Source: Prevotellaceae bacterium UBA1710 (GTDB lineage: Bacteria > Bacteroidota > Bacteroidia > Bacteroidales > Bacteroidaceae). From it: DNA of 28,720 nt. Under the pieces are notes generated by a model, which made no database searches, was not told the origin of the DNA, and worked only from the letters and a program-made list of their open reading frames with translations. Where the stretch lies: contig DCJC01000060.1 in NCBI GenBank assembly GCA_002317355.1, forward strand, positions 1 through 28,720, given 5' to 3'. Shown here piece by piece: positions 6,136 through 14,377 of this stretch. A program made the position numbers and the translations under genes. How positions within the stretch are numbered: the stretch's first letter is position 1; the number at the start of each line of letters is the position of its first letter.

Positions 6136-7437
6136 ATGAACAAGTATTCTAAAGATTTATTAGACTTCCTAAATGCTTCTCCTGTCAATTTCTTTGCTGT
6201 CAAAGAAACTGCCAGACGACTTGAGGCTGAGGGATATAAGCGCTTCAACGCAGAAGATAAACTCATTAGCGTAAAGGCAGGAGATAAGTTCTATGTCACA
6301 AAGAACGACTCTTCAATCTTCGCATTCCATATTGGCAAGAAGACACTTGGTGAAGGTGGTTTCCACATCATCTGTGCCCACTCGGATTCTCCAACTTTCC
6401 GCATCAAGCCAAATGCAGAGATCACATGCGAGGGAGGTATCACGAAACTCAATACCGAAGTCTATGGAGGCGCTATTCTGAGTACTTGGTTCGACCGTCC
6501 TTTGAGTATAGCAGGAAGGGTAATCGTAAAGGGCAAGGACGCTATGCATCCAGAGACGAAGTTGCTTTGCGTAGAGCGACCTATTCTTATCATTCCTAAT
6601 CTTGCTATCCACTTCAATCGTCAGGTAAACGATGGTGTTTCTATTAGCAAGCAGAAGGATATGCTACCGATTCTCGGAATTGTGAGCAACACTCTCGAGA
6701 GAGGTAATCTGCTAATGAATGTGATTACCGAGCAACTCGGAATTAATGCAAGCGAGATACTTGATTTCGACCTTTATCTCTTCGACACAACTCCTGCTTG
6801 CCATGCTGGTGTTCACGATGAATTCATTTCTGCAGGAAGAATAGACGACCTAAGTATGGTTCATGCAGGACTTTCCGCCTTACTTACTGATACAGAGACA
6901 ATTCCTGAGATGACAAAGATCCTCGGAATATTCGATAACGAGGAAACTGGTTCTCAGACAAAGCAAGGTGCGGGCTCACCTTTCCTTGCTTCTATCATAC
7001 AGAGGATCGTTCTTGCCCAAGGCGAGACAATGGACGACTACCATCGTTCTATAGAGAAGGCATTCATGATTAGTGCAGATAATGCTCATGCTTGGCATCC
7101 AAACTATTCGGAGAAGTATGACCCAACCAATCATCCTATGCTTGGAGGTGGACCTGTCATCAAGTTTAATGCCGCTCAGAAATATGCTTCTGATGCCGTT
7201 TCTGCAGCCATCTTTGCAGGTATTTGCGAGAAGGCAGGCGTTCCTTGCCAGAGATTCGTAAACCATAGCGATGTCGCAGGAGGAAGCACTCTCGGAAACA
7301 TTCTCGCATCTTCTCTTCCTCTTAAGGGAGTGGATATGGGCAATCCTATCATCGGCATGCATAGTGTTCGTGAAACGGGTGCTGCCATTGATCAGGAATA
7401 TTGCATTAAGGCATTCATTGAATTCTATAAAAATTAA
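6136..7437 (+). CDS. M18-family metalloaminopeptidase
   Basis: The product is a 433-aa zinc aminopeptidase of the M18 (aspartyl aminopeptidase-like) family. It removes N-terminal residues from peptides in the cytoplasm, and no signal peptide is seen. Likely metal ligands and catalytic residues are His82 (CAHSDSP), Asp237 (GRIDDL), Glu269/Glu270 (DNEETGS), Asp315 (SADNAHAWHP) and His409 (GMHSVRE). The open frame extends 20 codons upstream to an ATG at 6076. That ATG lies within the -33 box of a good promoter, so I place the start at 6136 (MNKYSKDLLDFL), which also matches where family homology begins. GH97 follows after 9 nt and is probably co-transcribed. Confidence 0.93.
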   Translation: MNKYSKDLLDFLNASPVNFFAVKETARRLEAEGYKRFNAEDKLISVKAGDKFYVTKNDSSIFAFHIGKKTLGEGGFHIICAHSDSPTFRIKPNAEITCEGGITKLNTEVYGGAILSTWFDRPLSIAGRVIVKGKDAMHPETKLLCVERPILIIPNLAIHFNRQVNDGVSISKQKDMLPILGIVSNTLERGNLLMNVITEQLGINASEILDFDLYLFDTTPACHAGVHDEFISAGRIDDLSMVHAGLSALLTDTETIPEMTKILGIFDNEETGSQTKQGAGSPFLASIIQRIVLAQGETMDDYHRSIEKAFMISADNAHAWHPNYSEKYDPTNHPMLGGGPVIKFNAAQKYASDAVSAAIFAGICEKAGVPCQRFVNHSDVAGGSTLGNILASSLPLKGVDMGNPIIGMHSVRETGAAIDQEYCIKAFIEFYKN

Positions 7438-7446
7438 TCATAAATA

Positions 7447-9429
7447 ATGAGAAAACTAACAACATTAACTGTATCTCTCCTGCTTGCTGCCCTCGGTGCG
7501 CATGCTAACACAGTTACCGTTTCGTCTCCAGACGGACGAATGAAAGTGAACATCTGTACTGACGGTGGCAAACTTACTTACGAAGTGACATACGATGGAA
7601 AGAAGATGATTGAGCCATCTGCTCTTGGCCTCAATACAGATATGGGCGACTATACCCAGGGCCTCACCGTGAAGGAGTGCAAGGAAGGAAAGGTTGACGA
7701 GAACTACACTATGTCTCGCACAAAGGCTTCATCTGCACATTATGTTGCTAATACCATCTCCATCGAGATGACTGCAGAGAAAGCGCCCTACCCTATGACC
7801 CTCACTATGCAGGTGAGCAACAATGACATAGCATATAAATATGCGCTCGGCGGTTCGCACACAACAGACAAGGATGAGCCACGCCGCGTGACCATTCTAA
7901 ACGAGGCTTCCTCCTATCATTTTCCAGAAAAGACAACGACCTTTATCTGCCCTCAGACTGGTGGTGACCACTTCGGTTGGATGAGTACAAAGCCAAGTTA
8001 CGAAGAGGAATACAAGGCTGATGCTCAGATGAATGAGAAGTCGGCTTTCGGTCACGGATATACTTTCCCTTGCCTTTTCCATGTAGGAGAAGACGGTTGG
8101 GTACTCGTCTCAGAAACTGGTGTAGGCAGTAACTATTGCGGCAGCCACCTGAGCGACTACAACCCTTCAACTGGCTATACCGTTGCCTATCCTTCTCCAG
8201 AGGAATTCCACGGATTGGGTTCGTCAGTTCCGGCGATGTCACTTCCAGGAGAGACTCCATGGAGAACCATCACTATCGGTGCTGACCTCAAGCCTATCGT
8301 TGAGACAACCGTCAGCTATGACGTGGTGAAGCCTCTCTATGAGCCAAAGATAGATTATAAGCCAGGCCGCTACACTTGGAGCTGGCTCGTATGGCAAGAC
8401 AACTCCATCAACTATGATGATCAGGTGAAGTTTATCGACACAGCATCTGAAATGGGTTATGAGTATTGTCTTGTGGATAACTATTGGGATACAAATATTG
8501 GTCGTGAGCGTATTGAAGAGCTCAGTAAGTACGCTCAGAGCAAGAACGTGAAACTGCTTCTCTGGTATAATAGTAATGGTTATGCGAATGATGCTCCTCA
8601 GGGACCTCGCGACTGCATGAAAACAAGTATCCAGCGTGAGAAGGAGATGGCTTGGCTTGAGAAAATCGGAGTCAAGGGCATCAAGGTTGACTTCTTTGCT
8701 GGCGACAAGCAAGAGACAATGCAGCAATATGAGGATTTGCTCTCAGATGCCAATCGTCATGGACTTCAGGTTGTTTTCCACGGCTGTACTCTTCCTCGCG
8801 GTTGGGAGCGTATGTACCCTAACTTTGTAGCTTCTGAGGCCGTTCTTGCTTCTGAGAATGTGTTCTTCTCTGAGCATCACGCAAAGCAGGAAGGCTTTGA
8901 ACTCACTCTTCATCCTTTCTGCAGAAATGCCGTTGCCTCTATGGATTGGGGCGGCACAATCATGAACCGCTACATCAGCAAGGACAACAAGAGCCGTCAC
9001 CAGCGATACACAACTGATGTGTTTGAGATTGCATCTGCCATCATCAACCAGACAAGCGTACAATGTATCGCTATCCAGCCAAACAACCTTACAGAACTCC
9101 CTCAGTTTGAGCTTGATATCCTTAAGGCGATCCCTACGACATGGGATGAGACAAAGTTCATCGAGGGTTACCCAACAAAGGAAGTCATCCTTGCACGTAG
9201 AAGTGGAGACAAATGGTATGTGGCAGGACTTAACGCAACCGATCAACCAATCACCACTACTCTATCACTCCCTCAGTTTGGTGGTAAGGAGATCACCATC
9301 TACACAGACAACGTAAAGAAAAAGGGCGAGACAGTTGCCTCTTCTGTAATGAAGAAGATTAAGGCTGACAAGAATGGCAACTACAAGGTTACCATCCAGC
9401 CAATGGGCGGAGTGCTACTAACAGAATAA
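7447..9429 (+). CDS. GH97 glycoside hydrolase, probable retaining alpha-galactosidase type
   Basis: This 660-aa secreted enzyme has a signal peptide (about 1-20, ending AHA-N). An N-terminal beta-sandwich runs to about residue 290. A catalytic (beta/alpha)8 barrel follows (about 300-570, with YTWSWLVWQDNS and YCLVDNYWD), then a C-terminal beta domain. GH97 contains inverting alpha-glucosidases (SusB type, catalytic glutamates) and retaining alpha-galactosidases with an Asp nucleophile. Here GIKVDFF places Asp415 where the retaining group has its nucleophile, and Glu464 and Glu470 lie in the following region. An alpha-galactosidase-like activity is therefore favoured, with moderate certainty. 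It lies 9 nt behind the aminopeptidase, not in a Sus-type locus. An 11-bp hairpin overlaps its stop codon. Confidence 0.93.
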   Translation: MRKLTTLTVSLLLAALGAHANTVTVSSPDGRMKVNICTDGGKLTYEVTYDGKKMIEPSALGLNTDMGDYTQGLTVKECKEGKVDENYTMSRTKASSAHYVANTISIEMTAEKAPYPMTLTMQVSNNDIAYKYALGGSHTTDKDEPRRVTILNEASSYHFPEKTTTFICPQTGGDHFGWMSTKPSYEEEYKADAQMNEKSAFGHGYTFPCLFHVGEDGWVLVSETGVGSNYCGSHLSDYNPSTGYTVAYPSPEEFHGLGSSVPAMSLPGETPWRTITIGADLKPIVETTVSYDVVKPLYEPKIDYKPGRYTWSWLVWQDNSINYDDQVKFIDTASEMGYEYCLVDNYWDTNIGRERIEELSKYAQSKNVKLLLWYNSNGYANDAPQGPRDCMKTSIQREKEMAWLEKIGVKGIKVDFFAGDKQETMQQYEDLLSDANRHGLQVVFHGCTLPRGWERMYPNFVASEAVLASENVFFSEHHAKQEGFELTLHPFCRNAVASMDWGGTIMNRYISKDNKSRHQRYTTDVFEIASAIINQTSVQCIAIQPNNLTELPQFELDILKAIPTTWDETKFIEGYPTKEVILARRSGDKWYVAGLNATDQPITTTLSLPQFGGKEITIYTDNVKKKGETVASSVMKKIKADKNGNYKVTIQPMGGVLLTE

Positions 9430-9440
9430 TCTGTTAGTAG
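9415..9440 (+). terminator. Hairpin straddling the GH97 stop codon
   Basis: CTACTAACAGA (9415-9425) and TCTGTTAGTAG (9430-9440) pair perfectly over 11 bp with a 4-nt loop that contains most of the stop codon TAA (9427-9429). No T-run follows. It may act as a 3'-end structure with the downstream inverted repeat. Confidence 0.5.
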
Positions 9441-9553
9441 TGAAAAGTGAAGAGTGAAGAATTTGAGTTACATTTTTTCAGCAAATAGGTTCAACATACC
9501 TATCGCGATTAATACTAACTTAAACTCTTCACTCTTCACTTTTTACTTTTCAC
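9440..9553. repeat. Inverted pair of heptanucleotide GTGAARA arrays between convergent genes
   Basis: The left array has GTGAA units starting at 9440, 9447 and 9454, an exact 7-nt period. The right array is the same motif in reverse complement (about 9522-9553): GTGAAAA, GTAAAAA, GTGAAGA, GTGAAGA on the minus strand. The two arms can form a long stem around roughly 50 nt. The pair separates the convergent GH97 and GSCFA genes and may serve as a bidirectional terminator, since TTTTTTCCA and AAAA-rich stretches flank it. Confidence 0.75.
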
Positions 9554-10366
9554 TTATTTTTTCCATTTATCAAGGAAAGCATCCTTTTGAGTCATTGTCC
9601 TTACAACAAAGGCTTTATGCTCTTCGCTATCCGGATTGAAAGGACGGTGTGCAAGTGCGGCTTTTATAGGTTGCCATTCCCGCACCATTTCCTTTGCCTT
9701 TTCTGAGAAATAAGCCTCAGAGAAGAGTTCATAGATATAATCTACTGCCTGTTCTGAAGGGTGGAGCATATCTGCCTGATAGAAACGATAATCACGAAGT
9801 TCATCATTCATTATCTCATAGGCAGGGAAATAATATAGTTCTTCATCAGAATCCTTAACAAGCTTATCTACAGCCAATAAAAGAGTAGCCTTAGACAACT
9901 GCGAACCATGAAAACCGTACTTCGCGTACCTTATAGGACTAACCGTAAACACCACCTTCACATTCGGATTCTTCTCTTTCAACAGACCTACTGCCTTCGA
10001 GAGATAATCAGCACATTCATCTACGGTCAATTCTTCTTCTCGAAACAATTTCTGCGGACGCTTCATGCAGTTATCTACAATCTCACCCGTTTCCTTTAGA
10101 ATATAGACATGATTAGTTCCTAAGGTGAAGATTGCCACATCCACGCCTTTTTCTCCTATCGTACCATCTTCCAAGGCACGCTCTACCGAATGAAGCACAC
10201 TCGCAGGATTATACATCGTGCCATACGGATTAACGACCGCATCAAACTGATTATCAACAAATCGCCTTCCTATATTCTCAGCAAAGCATGACCCAACGAA
10301 CAGCATTCTGTCCGTTGGGGTTATTGCTTGTATTTTCTGAATGTCAACTCTTAATCTGAACTCCAT
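9554..10366 (-). CDS. GSCFA-domain protein (SGNH hydrolase-like)
   Basis: The 270-aa product contains the family signature VGSCFAENIG at residues 24-33. The Ser of GSCFA aligns with the nucleophile block of SGNH/GDSL hydrolases. ADMLHPSEQAVDYIYE, in the C-terminal half, resembles the Asp-x-x-His block that completes such an active site. Substrate and reaction are not established. I chose the ATG at 10366 (MEFRLRVDIQ) because family similarity begins there. An ATG at 10408 adds a 14-residue segment reaching to within 7 nt of the fkp stop. It lies 49 nt behind fkp and could be co-transcribed. Being cytoplasmic and next to a fucose-activating enzyme, a role in glycan modification is possible but only inferred. 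Confidence 0.88.
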   Translation of the reverse strand: MEFRLRVDIQKIQAITPTDRMLFVGSCFAENIGRRFVDNQFDAVVNPYGTMYNPASVLHSVERALEDGTIGEKGVDVAIFTLGTNHVYILKETGEIVDNCMKRPQKLFREEELTVDECADYLSKAVGLLKEKNPNVKVVFTVSPIRYAKYGFHGSQLSKATLLLAVDKLVKDSDEELYYFPAYEIMNDELRDYRFYQADMLHPSEQAVDYIYELFSEAYFSEKAKEMVREWQPIKAALAHRPFNPDSEEHKAFVVRTMTQKDAFLDKWKK

Positions 10367-10415
10367 GATGTAAAAAGAAATTATTCCCTTCCCTGACGGG
10401 ATGGGCACGGGGGCT

Positions 10416-13193
10416 TTAGCTCCTGCTCACCTGCAAGCCTTGCTCGCTGAGGGTCATATCCACGAAGCGGGCATTAGCATTCTGAGGATTAGCATTCAAT
10501 ATCTGTCGGATACGAGCAGCAGCCTCTGGATCTTTTGCCACCATATAGAGATAGCCACCACCACCTGCACCAGGAAGTTTATAGCCAAGGCAAAGGTCGT
10601 CAACCATATCGCTAATAGTCTTCACGCCTATAGGATTTGTACCACCATCAATAGCTTGATTCTGAGCCCATGTCTTGCGGATAGCCTTACCCAATCCCAC
10701 GAAGTCGTTTCGCTGGATAGTCTCATAGAGATTGAGCGTATGCTCTTTCATATCACGAAGAAGAGCTATCTCATCATGATTATTTAGGAACATCCTACGA
10801 ACAATCTCTGCGAGAAGAGTCTTTGCCGTTCGTGTGATGCCGGTGTAATAAAGAAGATGGCACTGACGGTATTCCGGTTGGGTGTAGAGATCTGAAGGCA
10901 ACCAATGTACGGTTGGACTTTGGTCAAAGCCTCGGTTTGTTTGAAGGAGTTTGATGCCCTGAAGCAAACCTCCAAACTGATCTTGCCAACCACCTCCAGT
11001 AGTAAGCAACTGCTCAAGTACAAGCGTTCTGCGACCTATCTCCTGCTTATCCCATGCCAAGCCGCAGAAGTCATTGAGCGCACCAAGTACGGTACTTGCG
11101 AGAATGCTGCTTGTACCCAACCCAGAACCTGCAGGAATAGCAGAAAGCATGGTCAGTTCGATACCGCAACCGAAAGCCTCCAACTGTTTCTCCAGCGACT
11201 CAAACTTCTCCAAGCAGAAACCCGGTTGAAAACCAGCAAGCACAAGTGCAGCCTTCGGAATAGAGAAAGGTGAACCAACGTGATAGAAATCAGCAAGTTC
11301 CTCGTAGGTCTTCACAACCTCTGATGCACCAAGATCTATGCTTCGAAGAATGATATGATGTTCCTTACAAGGCTTCACATAAGCCTGAAGAGGAGGCTGC
11401 CCATTGAGTTCGATGGCAAGGTTTATGACATTACCTCCCTCCATCAAGCAATAAGGAGGGGTGTCAGTCCAACCACCGGCAATATCAATACGTACAGGAG
11501 ACCTACCCCATACTATCTGGTCACCATAAACCGACATACGAGGTGACTTCTGATTCTCAATCTCTGCCTTTACCGTTTCCGTAAGTCCTTGACGCAGAAG
11601 TCGGAATGCTTCCTGAGCCTCTGCAGTATCATCTTCACCACGAAGGCGCTTCACCTCTGCACGGAACATATTATCGTGCACTCGTCTCAGAAGCGGATCA
11701 TCCTTACCAATAGGCTGGGGAATAGCGATATTGTTTTCTGCAAAATCCTTGGCAGCATCGCCTAAATCCGTCTGGAAGAAGACACTATGACGATGATTCT
11801 CAGCAAGCGAAGGCCAGTTGAGCGTGCGGAACGCCTTTCTCTGAGCAGTCAAACGACGAAGATTTGCCTTAGAGGATATCTGTTCTGCAGATAGTTTCTT
11901 TTCCTCGGAATAATCCTTTGGCGACACCTTTTCTACATACATACTCTCATCTGCTGTAGCCATTGCTTCAAGCATCTGCTTAAGAACACGTCCCATCTCA
12001 TCGATATCTTCAACTACAGGGAAGAGAGGCGTGAACTGCAGTTTGCCGGCAAACTTATCATTAAAGCCATAAGGACGAACGGCATAGCCTTTCTCTCCAA
12101 TTGGCACAATATCAACGCATTGTCCCGGAAGAAGGTTTATCTCCCAATCATTCTCAGGCACACCAGTTATCACATTATTCTGAGTGAGAGACCACTTCTC
12201 TCCTATCCACGAATTCTCTATCCAGATATTCTTGTTGCTATCCGTAAGTTTTATCTTAAGTTCTGAGTTCTGCACAAACATAGCAGGATGCGGTCTGCGA
12301 GAATGATGCATTATCTCTCGCTGGTCGTTCACGATATTCTGAACGGCAAGTGTAGAAGAAATTATCTCGTGGGTTGTGCCATAGTGATAGAACTCACCAC
12401 CAGGAAGCGGAAGAATAGCTACCGTAAGCTTGCTTACCTCATCATCTGGAGCCGTTGGATCAGTACCAAGTCCACAACCAAACTCGGAATACAAATCATA
12501 CTCCCTGATACTTCCGTCAGCATTAAGCGACTTATTCCTAAGTACTTGCATCGCCTTATCCGACAACAACCAGATACCGATATCAGTCAGGTAGTAGTTT
12601 TCCTGAAGAAGATCTGAAAGAGTCTGAACAGATGGCTTCTGCATCATACACTTAAGGATTCCAGGTTTCTCGTGAGAAGAAACAAAGATACCATGATCGC
12701 ACGCAATCTCAGGACCTAACCAAAGTCCATAGCATACCACATCAGCATCAGGAATCTCACCAATTGGTTGGGTAGCACGAATATAGACATCTCCACTCAC
12801 AATCATTGTGCGGAGATTATCTGGTGCAGCAGACATCATCTTCTCATAAAGAGGTATCTGGAGCGATAATAAGTCTTGCGAAAGCCTCTGACCTCTCTCC
12901 CAACGGAACACAGGTATCGGAGTAAGTATCTTTCCAGATGGAGCATAGGCAGGAAGACGACGGCTCTGCCCTCCAGCATGAAGGATCAGACGCTTCTCAA
13001 CCTTACCCTCAGAAGACTGGTTATCGTAGAATCCTGACTTCTCATATTCCTGCATCAACCATGTTGTGCCACCACCAGAGCCGAGTTTTGCACCAACAGG
13101 ATCATTGGTACAGAACCACTCCTCATGAGACAATCCCGTAATATCGTGAAAGCAATCCACCAGATTAGGTGGGAGAGAAAGCAATTTCTTCAT
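10416..13193 (-). CDS. fkp: Bifunctional L-fucokinase / L-fucose-1-phosphate guanylyltransferase
   Basis: Fkp converts free L-fucose to fucose-1-phosphate and then to GDP-fucose. In Bacteroides this allows host-derived fucose to decorate capsule and glycoproteins. The 925-aa length is close to the characterised B. fragilis enzyme, about 950. The N-terminal guanylyltransferase half shows the nucleotide-sugar pyrophosphorylase loop GGQSRRLPAYAPSGK (74-88). The C-terminal GHMP kinase half shows the ATP-binding motif PAGSGLGTSS (687-696), preceded by IDIAGGWTDTPPYC, and the closing motif KLPGAGGGGYL (872-882). All motifs look intact. The gene lies downstream of rpsO and its terminator. No fully convincing promoter is seen directly upstream, only an imperfect TATTTTGG near 13225. 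No fucose importer or isomerase is in the window. Confidence 0.96.
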   Translation of the reverse strand: MKKLLSLPPNLVDCFHDITGLSHEEWFCTNDPVGAKLGSGGGTTWLMQEYEKSGFYDNQSSEGKVEKRLILHAGGQSRRLPAYAPSGKILTPIPVFRWERGQRLSQDLLSLQIPLYEKMMSAAPDNLRTMIVSGDVYIRATQPIGEIPDADVVCYGLWLGPEIACDHGIFVSSHEKPGILKCMMQKPSVQTLSDLLQENYYLTDIGIWLLSDKAMQVLRNKSLNADGSIREYDLYSEFGCGLGTDPTAPDDEVSKLTVAILPLPGGEFYHYGTTHEIISSTLAVQNIVNDQREIMHHSRRPHPAMFVQNSELKIKLTDSNKNIWIENSWIGEKWSLTQNNVITGVPENDWEINLLPGQCVDIVPIGEKGYAVRPYGFNDKFAGKLQFTPLFPVVEDIDEMGRVLKQMLEAMATADESMYVEKVSPKDYSEEKKLSAEQISSKANLRRLTAQRKAFRTLNWPSLAENHRHSVFFQTDLGDAAKDFAENNIAIPQPIGKDDPLLRRVHDNMFRAEVKRLRGEDDTAEAQEAFRLLRQGLTETVKAEIENQKSPRMSVYGDQIVWGRSPVRIDIAGGWTDTPPYCLMEGGNVINLAIELNGQPPLQAYVKPCKEHHIILRSIDLGASEVVKTYEELADFYHVGSPFSIPKAALVLAGFQPGFCLEKFESLEKQLEAFGCGIELTMLSAIPAGSGLGTSSILASTVLGALNDFCGLAWDKQEIGRRTLVLEQLLTTGGGWQDQFGGLLQGIKLLQTNRGFDQSPTVHWLPSDLYTQPEYRQCHLLYYTGITRTAKTLLAEIVRRMFLNNHDEIALLRDMKEHTLNLYETIQRNDFVGLGKAIRKTWAQNQAIDGGTNPIGVKTISDMVDDLCLGYKLPGAGGGGYLYMVAKDPEAAARIRQILNANPQNANARFVDMTLSEQGLQVSRS

Positions 13194-13230
13194 AAATCAG
13201 AATAGGTTAGTTTATGGATAGGATTCCAAA

Positions 13231-13276
13231 ATAAAATCTCCAACATGACATCTTTTGAGTGATGCCTTGCTGGAGA
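13231..13276 (-). terminator. Intrinsic terminator of rpsO
   Basis: On the minus strand TCTCCAGCA (13268-13276) pairs with TGTTGGAGA (13237-13245) with one G-T wobble. An inner CATC/GATG pairing can extend it, and TTTTATTTT (13228-13236) follows. It begins 26 nt after the rpsO stop and separates rpsO from fkp. Confidence 0.7.
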
Positions 13277-13302
13277 TCCATCCGTTAGCGTTCGTAAAAA
13301 GA

Positions 13303-13572
13303 TTACTTACGCAGACCGAGAGCCTTGATGATAGCACGGTAACGGTTGATGTCACGATCCTTGAGGTAATCAAGGAGTGCACGACGCTTACCTACGAGCA
13401 TTGTAAGACTACGAGCAGTCTTGTAATCCTTGTGGTTTGCCTTAAGGTGCTCTGTGAGGTGCTTGATACGGAAAGTGAAGAGAGCAACCTGGCTCTCTGC
13501 TGAACCTGTGTCAGTAGCTGACTTACCGTACTGACCGAAGATCTCAGTCTTCTTGGCTGAATCCAAATACAT
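13303..13572 (-). CDS. rpsO: 30S ribosomal protein S15
   Basis: The 89-aa product has exactly the usual length of S15. It binds the central domain of 16S rRNA early in 30S assembly. Recognisable segments are TGSAESQVALFTFRIKHLTEHLKANHKDY, then RSLTMLVGKRRALLDYLK and a C-terminal RYRAIIKALGLRK. It is a single-gene transcription unit, with a promoter about 120 nt upstream and a terminator directly downstream. In other bacteria S15 represses its own translation through its leader RNA. The long leader here would allow this, but the RNA fold is not evident from the sequence alone. Confidence 0.98.
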   Translation of the reverse strand: MYLDSAKKTEIFGQYGKSATDTGSAESQVALFTFRIKHLTEHLKANHKDYKTARSLTMLVGKRRALLDYLKDRDINRYRAIIKALGLRK

Positions 13573-13690
13573 AATGTAAAGAATTTAATGTGATTAATAA
13601 TTAATTTATATTACATCCTTCTGATGCAGAACGTCTAATCACTGACGCGGCTTGCAATCATCGAATGCAGCAAATTTTGATTTGCGGGTG
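13573..13690 (-). promoter_or_regulatory. Long rpsO leader, candidate S15 autoregulatory RNA
   Basis: About 110 nt separate the predicted transcription start (near 13684) from the rpsO ATG. The leader opens with a 6-bp hairpin GCAAAT/ATTTGC (13670-13685). Nearer the gene it contains a pairing ATGTAA/TTACAT (about 13575-13615). Ribosomal protein genes often keep such leaders for feedback control. Direct evidence for S15 binding cannot be read here. Confidence 0.35.
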
Positions 13691-13698
13691 CAAAGGTA
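13691..13698 (-). promoter_or_regulatory. -7 element of the rpsO promoter
   Basis: On the minus strand TACCTTTG matches TAnnTTTG exactly and is followed by CACCCGC. No TTTG is present at the -33 spacing. The upstream sequence is A/T-rich, which may compensate. Confidence 0.6.
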
Positions 13699-13797
13699 CT
13701 AATTTTTCTCAAGAATAAAGAATAAGAAAGAGATATTTTTTGTGAAACAATTGTATTTTTAACATTTTTCGCAAAAAGTCATCATTCATCACTTTGT

Positions 13798-14268
13798 CTA
13801 AGGCAATATCTCCCTTAGCGGAATCATCACGAAATCCCTTTGTTCCATCAAAGGATGAGGTATTGTGAGTTCTGGAGTATTGATGCGGATATCATCATAG
13901 AGAAGTATGTCGATATCAATAATTCTATCGTGATATTCCCCATTGACAGACTTCATCGTCCTGCCCAACTCACGCTCTATCTCCTGCGTCTTCGCAAGAA
14001 CCTCAAGCGGCTCAAGCTCTGTCTCCATACAGATAGCGGCATTGACAAATGAGTTATCCGACTCAAACCCCCATGGCTCAGTCTCAAGAAAAGCAGACTG
14101 GCGTACCAAAGCGCCAATCTGCTCTTCCATAAGTTTTATAGCATTGTTCAAGTTCTCAGACTTATCGCCAAGATTAGAACCTAAACTGAAATACACTATA
14201 TGAGGCCCCTCACCCGCCCTGCGGGCACCCTCTCCCCTTAGGGCGAGGGATGAGTTACACTTTTTCAC
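13798..14268 (-). CDS. folK: 2-amino-4-hydroxy-6-hydroxymethyldihydropteridine pyrophosphokinase (start uncertain)
   Basis: FolK transfers pyrophosphate from ATP to hydroxymethyldihydropterin in folate synthesis. Signatures are VYFSLGSNLGDKSENL near the start, ETEPWGF, FVNAAICMET, the magnesium-binding DRIIDIDILLYDD and HPLMEQRDFVMIPL. From the ATG at 14268 the product is 156 aa. The first roughly 22 residues (LRGEGARRAGEG and neighbours) are encoded by a GC-rich intergenic repeat and are unlike the family. Conserved sequence begins at the GTG at 14196 (VYFSLGSN), which would give 132 aa and is probably the native start. It ends the ftsX-to-folK string, 109 nt behind queA. Confidence 0.9.
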   Translation of the reverse strand: MKKCNSSLALRGEGARRAGEGPHIVYFSLGSNLGDKSENLNNAIKLMEEQIGALVRQSAFLETEPWGFESDNSFVNAAICMETELEPLEVLAKTQEIERELGRTMKSVNGEYHDRIIDIDILLYDDIRINTPELTIPHPLMEQRDFVMIPLREILP

Positions 14269-14366
14269 TTACAAGTTTCCTTTTAAGCTCTTATGCCTTT
14301 AAGCAATAATACTAACTTCCCCCTTCCCCCTTGGGGAAAGGGTGCCCGTAGGGCGGGAAAGGGGCC
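14204..14366. repeat. Inverted pair of GC-rich REP-like elements
   Basis: Two elements of about 45 nt face each other: 14204-14249 and 14318-14366. Read outward-in, both start GGCCCCT, contain CCCGCCCTRCGGGCACCC and then a CTCCCC/TTCCCC block. Each core can fold by itself (CCCGC, 3-nt loop, GCGGG at 14213-14225). They stand out from the A/T-rich surroundings. The left copy runs into the folK reading frame, and the right copy ends 12 nt from the queA stop. Confidence 0.8.
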
Positions 14367-14377
14367 GCTGGTATTTT

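Noticed and set aside
7447..9429. SusB-type alpha-glucosidase of a starch locus
   Set aside because: An Asp occupies the position of the retaining nucleophile (Asp415), and no susC, susD or susA-like gene is adjacent.
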